Origin: a virus | Direction: 5' to 3' (one strand) | Length of the DNA: 64,000 bases | Virus record (IMG/VR): IMGVR_UViG_3300029448_000009 | Span: 21,155-85,154 of that record | Shown here: positions 49,509-60,747 of the stretch, one piece after another | How positions within the stretch are numbered: position 1 is the stretch's first letter | Layout of the letters: every line of letters begins with the position of its first letter | Position numbers and translations under genes: made by a program | The notes under the pieces: generated by a model | The model's database searches: none | Told to the model about the DNA's origin: nothing | What the model saw: the letters and a program-made list of their open reading frames with translations, nothing else

Positions 49509-52500
49509 TTAACACTTTTTTAATTTTTTACGACCCCCTCTTTTATATAATTCTCTGTATCCTCCTCTTTTTTTAGCCTTAGTCGGATTTTGTATTTTTT
49601 TAAGATATGATGCAAATGCTCCAGAATATTCTGGACTACCCTGTTTATTGGCCATATCTGGATATGCTTTTTGAAAGTCTAATTCATGTATATAAAAATT
49701 ATCTAGTATAGGTGTTTGACCTCCAATTGCTCTTGCTAAATCATCTTGTGCTTTATACTGCATGTAATCAGATCCCATACCTGCTATACTTTGTACTGCA
49801 TTTTGTACAGCCATTAACTTACGATCTTTAGTAGCAGCATCTGCAGCTTTGTTAAACTGATCTACTTGCATACTGTTTGCAATGTTTTGTTTTTGCGCAC
49901 CTTGATTTAATGCTGATTCTTGCTGCTGTATTTGAGCATTAGCCCTTGCTTCTGCACTTCCTATTTGTACGTCTTGTGCCTGTTTCTTACCCCATGATGC
50001 CATCTTAGCAGAAATACCTGCAGGACCCATACCTGCTTGTTCTATCATTCTGCCCATTCCTCTATAGTTACCTTCATTTTGTTCTCTCTCTGCGTTAAAC
50101 CTTACTCTGTCTAAATGTGTAGTAGGTAGACGTCCAGGAGCATTCATATAATCAGGCTTTTCTTTAAATGCCATATATGCAGGTAATAACTGTAACCCTG
50201 CTCCTAGAATTGGGACAGCACTTTTGCCTAATTTTTTTAATAAATCACCTCCTTTATTTTTTTCATTTTCTTCAGATGCAGGTTCTACAATTGGTTCATT
50301 TTCTGGTTCGTAATATTGATATTCATCATTAGGATCTTTATTTATTGTTGGATCTAATTCAGGATTAAAAGTATATATATTTGGATCATACTCTCCTGGA
50401 AGAACATTATATATATCTCCATCATTAGATTCTAATTCACTAAATTGTTTTAATGCATTTAATGTGTCTATACCAAATTTACTATCTACACCTTGTTGGT
50501 TAACACCTAAATCACCTTCTAATATATCTGTTTCTTTACCACTAAAATAAGTAGGATATGATGTTTTTAACTCTTCTGAAGGATTCATTAAATTAGTTTG
50601 TAATAATTTTACATGCTCTTTATTTCTAGGATCAAACGTATCTAGTCCTGTAATAGCAGCAGCCTCATCTAAATAATCTGCTATATCTGCATCTGTTACA
50701 TTATTATATAAACCTGTAAATGTAGATTTCTTTTTCTTATTAGACGCGTTATTAGGATTGTCTTCATCTACTACTACGTTTTGTGAATTATCAATTATAT
50801 TTTCACTAGAACTAGGATTATTTGTTGCAAAATTAGCATTACCAATTATTATGTTTGCCTCTTGTTCAGACACTCCTTTTATAAAACTATATCCTTTTGG
50901 AGTAAGCATAAAATTAGCAGCATCTGTAAGACTTAATCCAAGTTTATTAGCACTATCTTTTAAATCTTCAATGCTAAAACCTTCTAAATTAAATAAAGCA
51001 GGGTTTATATCTTTAAGTTCAGCTGGTATTTTTGTCGCATCATCTAGTATAGATGAACTATTTGCGTCTCTACCTAATGATTTTACATACTCTTGTAATT
51101 TAGCTAGTTCTTCTGGAGTTAAATCTGGACCTCCATTTTGAAATTTTGTTCTTTCTCCTCCAAGATTGTATTTAGATCTACCAGCTGCTTTTTCTTGTAT
51201 AGCTGCTAACCTATCTAACTCTTCTTGACTTCCGCCTTGTTTTAATATATCTTTATGTCTTTGCGCAAAAGACTTTCCTCCCAGCTTTAAATAACTAGAA
51301 AAGAAATAATCGCTTCCTTTTATTTTATCCATAGTTTCTCCGCCCTCAACTTCTGTCATAGGGTCTAATTTAATTCCACCTTGTTCATGTTTTTTACCAA
51401 TAAATTCTGTTGCTCCACCTGGTAATGGTTTAGCTACTCCCCCATCTAACTGTCTAGTTCCTCCCATTCTTCTACCTACTATAGAAGCTAAAGATATAGG
51501 ACTACCTATTTGATTCTCAACGTTCATTTTTAATTTATCTGCAAATTTTATTTTAGGTATGTGTGCTGCACTTTTAAAATTTTTAGCAGTTTTTAAAGCG
51601 TTATAGGTTTTATTTCCTATTGCTGCTGGGCCTGCTGCTAATCCAAGACCTGGTGTTGCAGCTGCTAAATTTATACCCATATCTCCATACTTTCCTCTTG
51701 CTCCTGAAATTCCAGCATTAAGCAGATCGGGAATAATACCAACCCCAGGAGTCATCCCTAATCCTGCTAAAATTAATTGTGTACTATCTAAAAATCCCAT
51801 GCCCTCTGGTGGAGTTATTTTTCTTTGTTCTAAAGTTTGATCTAGCTTTTGATTTAAATTTGCTTGACGGTTATTTTCAGGCGCATTCATTAAAGTTTCT
51901 CTAGTAGTTGCTACATTTCTAAAATCAATTGGTTTAGGTTGTGAAGATTGTGTAGGCAAATTTAAATTTTTAATGTTGCTAGGAATTTGTCTATCAGAAC
52001 TAATAAGATTTGGCAGTGTAAGTGATCCACTTTGATATGCTTGATCTCCTTCTCTTGCTCCTGTTTTTGCATTAATAAAAGCTGCATCAGAAGCAGACAA
52101 CGTATATAAATCTGGATTGTTTCCTTGTCCTCCCCCGTTTTCATATTTTTTAACTCCTCCATGTCTATATCCTAACATCATCATATTGTTAGGGTCTACT
52201 ATTGGTCCTGATTGAGATGGGCCAGATGGTGAGGTAACTAAAGGCGTGTTAACGTTTGTGTTTGTTACATGTTTATCTGTTTTTAATCCACCTTTAAGTC
52301 CAGTTTTACTTGTAGTTGATGCAACTTTAAAAGAACTTGCTTTATTTATTAATGGTTTTATAGGAGTTTTAGCTAATTTACTTATACCTTTTATTCCTCC
52401 TTTAACCCAAGAACCTCCCCAAGGAATAAACCCTAAAGCAGCCATTCCTGCAGATTTAGCAGCATCTCCATAATTACCTTCTTGATAATACTTACGAGCA

Positions 52501-53498
52501 TCATTTGCATCTAGTGCCCCAGCAGCAAATCCAGCTATAGGATTAAACATTCCTCCTACATCAAGAGCTAATCTTGCATCTCCAGTACCTCCCATTTCTA
52601 CTCTTTTTCCACTAGGCGTGTTGCCAAAATCATACCCGCCCCCAATAAATTTTCTAACATTACCTTCGCTTGCGTAATTTAGGGGACCGCCCCCCATATA
52701 AAAATTTCTGTATCCACCTCGTTTAAGCTGTCCCATATTAGATCCAGAATACTCTTTACCTTGTAATCCTCCTGCAAATGCTCCTTGTTGTGCTTGAGCT
52801 TTTTTCATTTCTTCTTCTTCCTCCATTTCTCTTGCTTCATTTCTAGCCTTTCTTCCCTTAAGACCACTAGTAACAGCTCCTATTGTAGCACCAACTCCTG
52901 CACCAATTGCTGTACCAACTCCAGGAACAATACTACCTATAGTAGCTCCCATACTTGCACCTTTACCTGCACCGCTTAACATTGTACCTGATGTTTCACC
53001 TACATTCATTGTAGTAGCATCATCATCGCTAGAAACTTTTTGCAAACCTTGTCCTGCAAAATCAGCAACCATACCAGCTGTACCAATATTACCTGCTAAA
53101 TTACCTGCTTTAGCAGCTGCAGTTTCAGTAACTACACCGTCTACAACTGTATCTGTAAAACCTTGGCTTGCAGCTAAGTCAGCTGCACTTTTACCAAATA
53201 CATTTTTACCCTCACTTAACCTATCAGTAAGCATGCCTAAACCTTTAGTAGCAGATTGATTAAGAGCTTGCGTAGCAGCTAAACCTTCTTGTTGCTGTTG
53301 AGCAAATTTCTGCTGCCAAGGCTGAGCTTGAATTTGAGCTAACTGCTGATTAGAAGCATCTATTTGAGCTTGATTAACTTGTTCATAGCTAGCAGTATTA
53401 GTATTAGGAATCATAGATCCTGGCACAGTATTGTTACCATACATACCACCGTTAGCATAATATTTTATTCTTCCTCCACGTCTGTAGAGTTTTCTCAT
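49509..53498 (-). CDS. Large Gly/Ala-rich virion protein with repeated RGG-Y-GG motifs
   Basis: I start at 53498 (MRKLYRRGGRIKYYANGG), right after the stop of the previous gene and behind an A-rich tract; a start at 53546 would add 16 residues and overlap 44 nt. The 1329-aa product has a glycine zipper near 183-210 (VPGVGTAIGAGVGATIG) and five scattered copies of a motif written GG-x4-Y/F-x2-GG, including the C-terminus (RGGYRELYKRGG). Near the middle is GKKHEQGGIKLDPMTEVEGG, a segment I associate with crAss-like structural proteins. It is low in Cys and largely disordered between modules. Likely an internal cargo or tail-associated protein. Confidence 0.7.
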   Translation of the reverse strand: MRKLYRRGGRIKYYANGGMYGNNTVPGSMIPNTNTASYEQVNQAQIDASNQQLAQIQAQPWQQKFAQQQQEGLAATQALNQSATKGLGMLTDRLSEGKNVFGKSAADLAASQGFTDTVVDGVVTETAAAKAGNLAGNIGTAGMVADFAGQGLQKVSSDDDATTMNVGETSGTMLSGAGKGASMGATIGSIVPGVGTAIGAGVGATIGAVTSGLKGRKARNEAREMEEEEEMKKAQAQQGAFAGGLQGKEYSGSNMGQLKRGGYRNFYMGGGPLNYASEGNVRKFIGGGYDFGNTPSGKRVEMGGTGDARLALDVGGMFNPIAGFAAGALDANDARKYYQEGNYGDAAKSAGMAALGFIPWGGSWVKGGIKGISKLAKTPIKPLINKASSFKVASTTSKTGLKGGLKTDKHVTNTNVNTPLVTSPSGPSQSGPIVDPNNMMMLGYRHGGVKKYENGGGQGNNPDLYTLSASDAAFINAKTGAREGDQAYQSGSLTLPNLISSDRQIPSNIKNLNLPTQSSQPKPIDFRNVATTRETLMNAPENNRQANLNQKLDQTLEQRKITPPEGMGFLDSTQLILAGLGMTPGVGIIPDLLNAGISGARGKYGDMGINLAAATPGLGLAAGPAAIGNKTYNALKTAKNFKSAAHIPKIKFADKLKMNVENQIGSPISLASIVGRRMGGTRQLDGGVAKPLPGGATEFIGKKHEQGGIKLDPMTEVEGGETMDKIKGSDYFFSSYLKLGGKSFAQRHKDILKQGGSQEELDRLAAIQEKAAGRSKYNLGGERTKFQNGGPDLTPEELAKLQEYVKSLGRDANSSSILDDATKIPAELKDINPALFNLEGFSIEDLKDSANKLGLSLTDAANFMLTPKGYSFIKGVSEQEANIIIGNANFATNNPSSSENIIDNSQNVVVDEDNPNNASNKKKKSTFTGLYNNVTDADIADYLDEAAAITGLDTFDPRNKEHVKLLQTNLMNPSEELKTSYPTYFSGKETDILEGDLGVNQQGVDSKFGIDTLNALKQFSELESNDGDIYNVLPGEYDPNIYTFNPELDPTINKDPNDEYQYYEPENEPIVEPASEENEKNKGGDLLKKLGKSAVPILGAGLQLLPAYMAFKEKPDYMNAPGRLPTTHLDRVRFNAEREQNEGNYRGMGRMIEQAGMGPAGISAKMASWGKKQAQDVQIGSAEARANAQIQQQESALNQGAQKQNIANSMQVDQFNKAADAATKDRKLMAVQNAVQSIAGMGSDYMQYKAQDDLARAIGGQTPILDNFYIHELDFQKAYPDMANKQGSPEYSGAFASYLKKIQNPTKAKKRGGYRELYKRGGRKKLKKC

Positions 53499-53502
53499 TT
53501 TT

Positions 53503-56500
53503 TTATTTTTGTTGATTCTGTTCATGTCTATGGAATTTACGAGCACCCACTTCAGTGGAGTACAAATTTACTAAAAAACTAGCAGTATTACTAGTTATTA
53601 AACGAATTGCTAACCATTTGTCTATAAATTTTCTTGGTCTAGGTATTGCTGTAATTTTACTATATACAGCGCTATTGTTAAAAGTTTCATGCATATCAGA
53701 AATAATCCACAATGGTAATTGATTAGGCGGGGTAGATATTAAACTTCCACCACCATCTACCATTACTCCTCCTATATCTAATTCTTCTCCTTCAGCATCT
53801 AATCCTCCTATTTGAGCACTAAACATATTTGGTGTGTGTAAAGCATAATATAAATCATTATTTCTTCCTTCGCTTAAAAAATTAGGTGAAGACTCTCTTG
53901 TTAAATCTCTAAATTTATTAATACACCATTCACATCCATTTTTTCTTGCATTTAAAAGTTCTTCTATATTTATTACACCAGAAGCCTGATGTGAATTATA
54001 TAATACAAATTTATCAAATCCAGGACCATGTGTTTTTGTTGTTAACAGGTTAGCAGTATAGTCAACATCAGGATATGCATTGTCGGATCCCCCTGCAATA
54101 CCGCATTGAGGACATCCTCCATAATCATCATTAGAGTCTTGAGCTTGGCTGGTTCTGTCTGTGATCCAGCAAAAATTGTAAAATAATTTATTTACAAATT
54201 TATTTTCATTATGTATTATTTCTATTTCTGACGGATAGGTTCTACCATAATAAGTACCTTTAGTTGAAGTATAATTATGTTTCCAAATATTTGAATGTAC
54301 ATTACCTCTACTTGTCATAGTTGGAAATTGTTTAAAAGAGTATAAAGCAGAAGATGTGTATGTATATAAATAAGGAGTATAATCATGAAAAGATATCCAT
54401 GATTGTAGTTTTGGACTATAAGAAGCAGTCCATCCATCCCTTTGAAAATAATTTCTACCATTACCTCTGTATGGTTCATCTTCTACTGGTAATATAGTCC
54501 AAGGATTATCTTGTTCACCAGCTTCTCCTAAGAAATTAGGATCTGGATCAATATCTGGTAATTTAATAATAAATTGATCTGATGCATTTGACACACCATT
54601 TGCGTTACCTGTTGAATTTGCAGGTATATACTGTATCATTCCTATCGGATCTGTATCATTTTGATCTATAAAGTTTTGCCATCCTTGTAAAAATAAAGCA
54701 CTTGGAATAAGTTCTCTTTTAGTTAACAACACTCTTTGATATATTTCATCATATACCGAAGTAAATCCAAAACTTAATGGATTATCTGGATAATTAACTT
54801 TTCCAAATACTTTTAATTTATACGGTAAATTAGTTTGAAACCATTTTTCTAGTCCTACAGAAGAAATGTCATATATTTGATCTGCTATCATATGAACAGA
54901 TGCATTTCTTTGATCTACATAAAAATAACCAAAGTCTCCTACCGTGGTAGCAAACTGAGATTGTGTACCACCATACCCAGCTTCTGTTTGTTTTAACTCC
55001 TCTGGCGGTTGTGCAAATAAATCTCCACTCCCAATAAAAGCTTCTGACTGATCTGCCATTTGCATTGTTTGTTTACCTTTAGTTCTAAAAATACTATCTT
55101 CCATATGAAAGTATAGTAAATTATTAAAGACAGATATTTTCCATAAATCTCCTCTGTTCTTAGGTAAATCTTTAAATTGTAATGCTAGAAAAATTCTATA
55201 GTTATCTAACAATGTGCTGTCATCTGATGTTGCGCTTCTAATAACTCTATTTGGAAAAGATGTTGGTTGTGATATTTGTATTGGGAGAGGTACTGTAGAA
55301 CCAATACTATTAACAGATGAGTAATCTTCATTGTATTTCATGTTATCCACATCTGTTCCGTCTGTTGTATTTTTTAATAATAATACATCTTTTGCAGGAG
55401 TACCTGGAAAATAAGAATCTTTTCGATTATCAACATGTCTAAAATTAATATTATCTGTAGACTCTACAATTGTATGATATATATATCTTAGATCTCTACG
55501 TCTTACATCATTCATAGGTGATCCTGCTAAATCAACTAAATTTAATCTACCTGTTTTTCTATAACCATGTCTAGATATAAATGTATCACCCCCAAATATA
55601 TGACCTGTTCTAAATTTATCTAATGCAGGTTGTGAAGCTACTTTTATATAATCTTTAATAGTCATTACTTGATCTGTAGGAGCATAAAAAGTTTCCCCTC
55701 CTCCTGTATAATCAAATACACCCCCCTCTTCTATAGGAGGATTAGTTTGTTTGTTTAATTCAGAATTTGGATAATCAGGATTTGCTGCTCCAGCTATATT
55801 ACCAACATGTAAACTAGGATGTTGACCTCCTGCATTTATTACATTGTCATATGTATCACTTGTTAAATAGTTTATAGCAGGTAAATTTTCAATAGGGTTA
55901 CCTATGTCATCTACCTTAAACCAATCATAATCGTCTCCTGTTACTTCATATCCTGTCCATACTAAATCTTGTTTATCAAATGGATTATACATATCTAATC
56001 TAAATGCATGCATATTAGCTTGATACAGAAAAGGTTGAAAATTATTTTTACCAATATGAGGTTCAAAAAAAGCATCGGACGCAGCTTCTGGGTCAATCCA
56101 AGGTAATGTTGTTGGTAAATTAAATGCTGGTAAAGTACCAAACTTTTCATTTAATAATAAAGATATATGACTTTCTCCAAAGTTATTCCAAGTCTTACGT
56201 CCAAAACCTAATTGTTTTCCATTGTATATACTATCCCCATTTAAATAAGTTTTACCTCTTTCTTTAATAGGCCTATTAAGATCAACATGTGTACCTGAAG
56301 TTTGTAACCATTGGTATAAATTAAATGAATCTGTACCCCCATTAAAAATACCCACAGCAGGATCTTGAGATTGAGACGGGCTGTAAAAATTAAATGATGT
56401 TTGCATTCCATTTACTACAGGACCGTATGTAGTACTACCATAAGTTTTATGACACTCAGCATATCCATCACCTACATTTTGAGGCATATAAGGACCACTA

Positions 56501-59500
56501 AAAGCAATGTTTTCTACAATATAATCTAATTTTAAATGTGTAGCAGCGGTAATACTTTTTCTAGCTTCTCCACTTCCACTTGGTCCATGGCCTCTCATTA
56601 AATAAAAGTCATGAAAACTTAATGCTTGATACCCATAAGTCATTCCAGCATCTGCTGGATTAGGTAAAACATATGCTGTTTCTTCTAAATTATAAGGAAA
56701 ATTAATCCACCAGTGTTCTTTTGATTGTTTAGATGAAGAGTCAAGTCCATACGATTCATCAGATATTTCACTAAAGTCTGATATACTATTAGTACACGCA
56801 GGTACTATAGGATCTTCTGTAGTAGCATATGGATTTAATGTATTTTGTCCTAAAATACGTCTGTCATGATGTTCTCTATTTGCATAGTATATTCTAAAAC
56901 CTTGTGTTTTTTCCCATATTTCTTGTGGTACTTTTAAATCTTCAAATTGTACACCTAAAGATCTTACATAATGAGCAATGTATCCTCCATCTGTTGCAGA
57001 AAGATTTTGAGATTTCCAATGTACCCAACCACGGCATTGAGTGGCTTGCATTCTATTATTATCTAACTCAAAGTGCCCGTCCAAGTTTTTATCTTTTGCT
57101 CTAGCTACAATATACTTTTTTCTTTTATCTACTAAAACAACTGTTAGTTTAGAAGAATTATATGCATTTGAAAAATTATTTTGTTCATAATCATATGGAA
57201 CATCTCCCATCGCACCTGCTTGTGTTCTATAATTTCTAGCAATACTTTTCTTTTTTGTAGATATACATCCTGTAGAATACCTAGATCTACCTCCTCTTTT
57301 TTTACAAGCCCCCGCACTTTTCCTATTAACCATATCATCTTGGCTTTCATTTCTAGACTGCTTAAAAGTATATTCTCCTGAACCATATGTGCTAGTATCA
57401 TAATTACTATTATCCATTAAATGATCATCAGGAAAATAAGGACCAAGTGCTGCATCTGAACTAGATTCACTAGCATAAGCCCCTACTGTTTGTGTTCCGT
57501 CTACATCGGTATTGAGCCAGTTTGCAGATATTTTATCCCCTATTTGTGGATAAACAGTACTGTCATCAGCATTTAATTCATAAAACATAAATGTTTGACT
57601 ATTGTTATTTGTATCAAAAATATATCTTATATCCTTTTCATCGCCATTTTGATTATCTCCTGTAAATCCATCTGCTCCAAGAAGTGCAGCAACCTCTGTT
57701 ATATCTAAATCCCCATTCATGTAACCCTCTGCTTGTGAACCGCTATCACTTATACCTTCATATAGTTCAGCTAGTTTTCCAAATATAGTTTGATTATTAG
57801 GCAAAGCCTGTACTATCCCAACACCAAGTCTTGTTACTCTGTCTGATCCCCATCTAAAGTCAATACTATAAACTTCTTTTACATCTAATACAATATCAAT
57901 TGTAGATGTGTTACTGTGTATAGATTGATACTCTGCATTCTCATTAGATGGAAAATGATGATGTCTTACACGTCTTCCTGCAAGAGAACCTTCATTTCTA
58001 CCAGGTGTAGAAGCATTTAGTATTTCCCAGTTAAATGCATTTAATTCATCTGTTGGATATCTTTCTCCTGTATTTTGCCAGTAGTTCATATTTCTACTTC
58101 CTTCTAACATACTAGTTTCAAAAAAATGAAATGCTCTACCTTTATTATTTGTTATTTGTCTTAATGCATTATCAGGATCTAAAGGATATATATCACATGA
58201 TTCCCATAAACCAAATGCATTAATGTCTGGATCTGCTAAAGTATTATTTGCATCAATAATACTATTATTAAAATTATAAGTAGGAATACTTTCATATTGA
58301 AAAGCACCTGTAGAATTTAATTCGTTTAAACGTAAGGGTGCTCTACCTGGAATATGGTATGCATAAGACTCTGTACCATCATTTAATATAAATGCAATGT
58401 AAAATGCATATACCTCATCTCTTGTATAACCTTTATATTTATATATATTTTTGTTATGCCTAAACCCTTGAGATCTACTTTCTATATTTCCTCCTTGTAA
58501 ATTTTCTGGAGAACTTTCTATATACCCGTGTTCTAATACATCAATAGTTGCTTCATGCGGATCAAAAAACGGAAAAGGATGTAAAGCAGGTCTAGAACTA
58601 ATATAGTTAGCATAGGGCTGATATCCTACATCCTTAGAGCCTTTTACATTTCCTAAGTATAGACTACCGTCTAATTGATTAATTGTCTTAGCAGTCTCGT
58701 AAGACACTGTGTCAACAATTACATCTTCTACGTTATCAAATCCATTAAAACCTTCTAACCCTGTAAATGTAACAGAATTTAAACTAACAGCACCTGCTAC
58801 ATTTTTAATAGGAAGATCATTTAGTTTAAAGGTTGTACGCTTACCATCAGATTTTCTTATAACTACAGGTCTTAAATATTCATAATCTGTATTTAAGTTA
58901 CTTACATTCCATGTAATTGATTTACCTGAAGGTACAGCCGCTGGTGCTCCGTCATACCTTTCTATAGGTAATACTCCTTCAATGTCTTCAACAATAGATA
59001 TAGGATTAGCAAGTGTTACATAGTTTGTAGCTACAAGATCTCTATCAACATATGCAAGAGCTAAAAAATATACTCCTGTTAATAAGTTACCTCCTGGATT
59101 TATACTATTAAACTCTACATGAGGAACAGGTCCTGATGATGGAAAAAGATCTAACATTCTAATATGAGAAGGGTTTGATGTTGATTCTGGATCTAACCCA
59201 TACAATCTTTCAAACGGTTGTCCTACACCTCCTGAATTATTAAGCCATTCTTGTTGCCTAGTAATATTCATTGCTCTAGGCGGATTTACATTATCTACCC
59301 AATAAACAAATAGTTCCCCATCTGGATTTATTTTATACGTTCCTTCTATAAAATGGTTTTGATTAAAATTTAAATTAAAATCAGTTCCTGTTAAAGAAAC
59401 AGTAGTATTAATAGTATCTCTGTTAGGTCTAAATAAAGTAGTATAAGAGTCATTTTCAAGTATTCCTATCTCTGAATTATATTCTACATCAAATTCAAGA

Positions 59501-59769
59501 TCAGTAAATGTTGTGTTAAATGTTAAAAATAAAATAACTCTATCATCATTAATTTCTATAGATCCTATTACAATAGAACCTTCAGGTAATATTTCTGTAT
59601 TGTCAGGTAAACCAGGTTTACTTTTTTTAGAAAGAAGCTCCATTCCATGCTCATTTGACAATACTCCGTCTACAGGATGTATTTGTATGTTTCTAGCATA
59701 TCTCCATGTTCCTTCGGGCTGATCCATATGCCCTGTATCTTTAGAAAGTCCTTTTATATACTTACCCAT
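53503..59769 (-). CDS. Tail nozzle/muzzle-type structural protein, 2088 aa
   Basis: The N-terminus GKYIKGLSKDTGHMDQPEGT followed by WRYARNIQIHP resembles the openings of podovirus tail-nozzle proteins (T7 gp12, P22 gp10 group) and of the crAss-like muzzle/stabilization protein, which start with a PEGTYxxAxN pattern. The body is overwhelmingly beta, rich in Asn, Tyr, Gly and Asp, as expected for propeller and jelly-roll modules. There are no membrane segments. It starts by TAATG coupling to the connector-type gene and is followed by the cargo genes, matching the crAss-like order. It would close the tail tube and perhaps carry receptor-binding modules. Confidence 0.75.
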   Translation of the reverse strand: MGKYIKGLSKDTGHMDQPEGTWRYARNIQIHPVDGVLSNEHGMELLSKKSKPGLPDNTEILPEGSIVIGSIEINDDRVILFLTFNTTFTDLEFDVEYNSEIGILENDSYTTLFRPNRDTINTTVSLTGTDFNLNFNQNHFIEGTYKINPDGELFVYWVDNVNPPRAMNITRQQEWLNNSGGVGQPFERLYGLDPESTSNPSHIRMLDLFPSSGPVPHVEFNSINPGGNLLTGVYFLALAYVDRDLVATNYVTLANPISIVEDIEGVLPIERYDGAPAAVPSGKSITWNVSNLNTDYEYLRPVVIRKSDGKRTTFKLNDLPIKNVAGAVSLNSVTFTGLEGFNGFDNVEDVIVDTVSYETAKTINQLDGSLYLGNVKGSKDVGYQPYANYISSRPALHPFPFFDPHEATIDVLEHGYIESSPENLQGGNIESRSQGFRHNKNIYKYKGYTRDEVYAFYIAFILNDGTESYAYHIPGRAPLRLNELNSTGAFQYESIPTYNFNNSIIDANNTLADPDINAFGLWESCDIYPLDPDNALRQITNNKGRAFHFFETSMLEGSRNMNYWQNTGERYPTDELNAFNWEILNASTPGRNEGSLAGRRVRHHHFPSNENAEYQSIHSNTSTIDIVLDVKEVYSIDFRWGSDRVTRLGVGIVQALPNNQTIFGKLAELYEGISDSGSQAEGYMNGDLDITEVAALLGADGFTGDNQNGDEKDIRYIFDTNNNSQTFMFYELNADDSTVYPQIGDKISANWLNTDVDGTQTVGAYASESSSDAALGPYFPDDHLMDNSNYDTSTYGSGEYTFKQSRNESQDDMVNRKSAGACKKRGGRSRYSTGCISTKKKSIARNYRTQAGAMGDVPYDYEQNNFSNAYNSSKLTVVLVDKRKKYIVARAKDKNLDGHFELDNNRMQATQCRGWVHWKSQNLSATDGGYIAHYVRSLGVQFEDLKVPQEIWEKTQGFRIYYANREHHDRRILGQNTLNPYATTEDPIVPACTNSISDFSEISDESYGLDSSSKQSKEHWWINFPYNLEETAYVLPNPADAGMTYGYQALSFHDFYLMRGHGPSGSGEARKSITAATHLKLDYIVENIAFSGPYMPQNVGDGYAECHKTYGSTTYGPVVNGMQTSFNFYSPSQSQDPAVGIFNGGTDSFNLYQWLQTSGTHVDLNRPIKERGKTYLNGDSIYNGKQLGFGRKTWNNFGESHISLLLNEKFGTLPAFNLPTTLPWIDPEAASDAFFEPHIGKNNFQPFLYQANMHAFRLDMYNPFDKQDLVWTGYEVTGDDYDWFKVDDIGNPIENLPAINYLTSDTYDNVINAGGQHPSLHVGNIAGAANPDYPNSELNKQTNPPIEEGGVFDYTGGGETFYAPTDQVMTIKDYIKVASQPALDKFRTGHIFGGDTFISRHGYRKTGRLNLVDLAGSPMNDVRRRDLRYIYHTIVESTDNINFRHVDNRKDSYFPGTPAKDVLLLKNTTDGTDVDNMKYNEDYSSVNSIGSTVPLPIQISQPTSFPNRVIRSATSDDSTLLDNYRIFLALQFKDLPKNRGDLWKISVFNNLLYFHMEDSIFRTKGKQTMQMADQSEAFIGSGDLFAQPPEELKQTEAGYGGTQSQFATTVGDFGYFYVDQRNASVHMIADQIYDISSVGLEKWFQTNLPYKLKVFGKVNYPDNPLSFGFTSVYDEIYQRVLLTKRELIPSALFLQGWQNFIDQNDTDPIGMIQYIPANSTGNANGVSNASDQFIIKLPDIDPDPNFLGEAGEQDNPWTILPVEDEPYRGNGRNYFQRDGWTASYSPKLQSWISFHDYTPYLYTYTSSALYSFKQFPTMTSRGNVHSNIWKHNYTSTKGTYYGRTYPSEIEIIHNENKFVNKLFYNFCWITDRTSQAQDSNDDYGGCPQCGIAGGSDNAYPDVDYTANLLTTKTHGPGFDKFVLYNSHQASGVINIEELLNARKNGCEWCINKFRDLTRESSPNFLSEGRNNDLYYALHTPNMFSAQIGGLDAEGEELDIGGVMVDGGGSLISTPPNQLPLWIISDMHETFNNSAVYSKITAIPRPRKFIDKWLAIRLITSNTASFLVNLYSTEVGARKFHRHEQNQQK

Positions 59770-60743
59770 TACATTGATCTATTTAAATTTTCTCTTGTAC
59801 CTAGCTCTTCAAAAAATACACTATGTGCATTAACGTCTGGAACAAGTCTTACCCATTGATTCATAAAACTATCCATTTTATCTATATCAGGAAAATTAGC
59901 ATTTGCTCTAGCCTGTGAACAATACTTCATCCATTTCTGATCTGCATAATTATAATCAATTTTATTAGTAGGTTTGTCCCACCCTCCTAATAATAACTGT
60001 TTAAATATGTACCAAAACATAGCTTCTTTATAACTTATATCATCTGGTACTAAAGGAAAACAATCTTCGTCTACAGGAAACGCTGTATATGATAAACATA
60101 TTTGTCCTGAAGCAAAAGATGTTTTTATATAATCATAATCAATTATATAAGAATCTTTAGCATTTGATACTTCATTTACACAATCTACACAGTGTATAGA
60201 TTCTGGAAAAGTGCTAGCTCCATAACATAGTGGTACTAAGTTAGCACTTGATCCATCAATTTTGTTGTTAAAAAACATCCCCTCTAAAACAATAATCCTG
60301 CTGTTAATTTCATTTAATTCTAAGACATTGCTTTTATACTGAGTATCATATGTTTCTAAATCTGTAGCAGTAATACTAGATGTATATGTACCATCTGCAG
60401 ATTTAACTACTTCACTTTCTAATGTTTTATTATACTCTTGTACAGTTGATTTTAATGTTTTTACTTTGTTTGTTAACGTTTCTAATTCAGATGCTATAGA
60501 AGGTTTAACTAAACTGTTTACTGCTACCTGGTTAATATAATATAAATCGTTAGGTAATAATGCTTTATTATCTTTAATGTGCAGTACAGTCTTTTTTGTA
60601 GCTAATTGAGCAGCAGAGCCTATATGCTCTAATGCCTCTCCTATCCACTCTATTGCATCATCTACCCAATTATCATCATTAGGTTTTAGATCACGCATTA
60701 CTTTTCTAATAATACTTTTACTTGATGTATTTCTGTAAATCAT
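59769..60743 (-). CDS. Ring/tail-connector-type structural protein
   Basis: The 324-aa product carries DDNWVDDAIEWIGEALEHIG near residue 22 and YTAFPVDEDCFPLVPDDISY followed by KEAMFWYI near residue 215. Both segments are familiar from crAss-like head-tail ring proteins. A coiled-coil segment (ELETLTNKVKTLKS) lies between. No enzymatic motif is visible. It would stack between portal and nozzle. It overlaps the start of the nozzle gene by one base (TAATG). Confidence 0.75.
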   Translation of the reverse strand: MIYRNTSSKSIIRKVMRDLKPNDDNWVDDAIEWIGEALEHIGSAAQLATKKTVLHIKDNKALLPNDLYYINQVAVNSLVKPSIASELETLTNKVKTLKSTVQEYNKTLESEVVKSADGTYTSSITATDLETYDTQYKSNVLELNEINSRIIVLEGMFFNNKIDGSSANLVPLCYGASTFPESIHCVDCVNEVSNAKDSYIIDYDYIKTSFASGQICLSYTAFPVDEDCFPLVPDDISYKEAMFWYIFKQLLLGGWDKPTNKIDYNYADQKWMKYCSQARANANFPDIDKMDSFMNQWVRLVPDVNAHSVFFEELGTRENLNRSM

Positions 60744-60747
60744 AATT

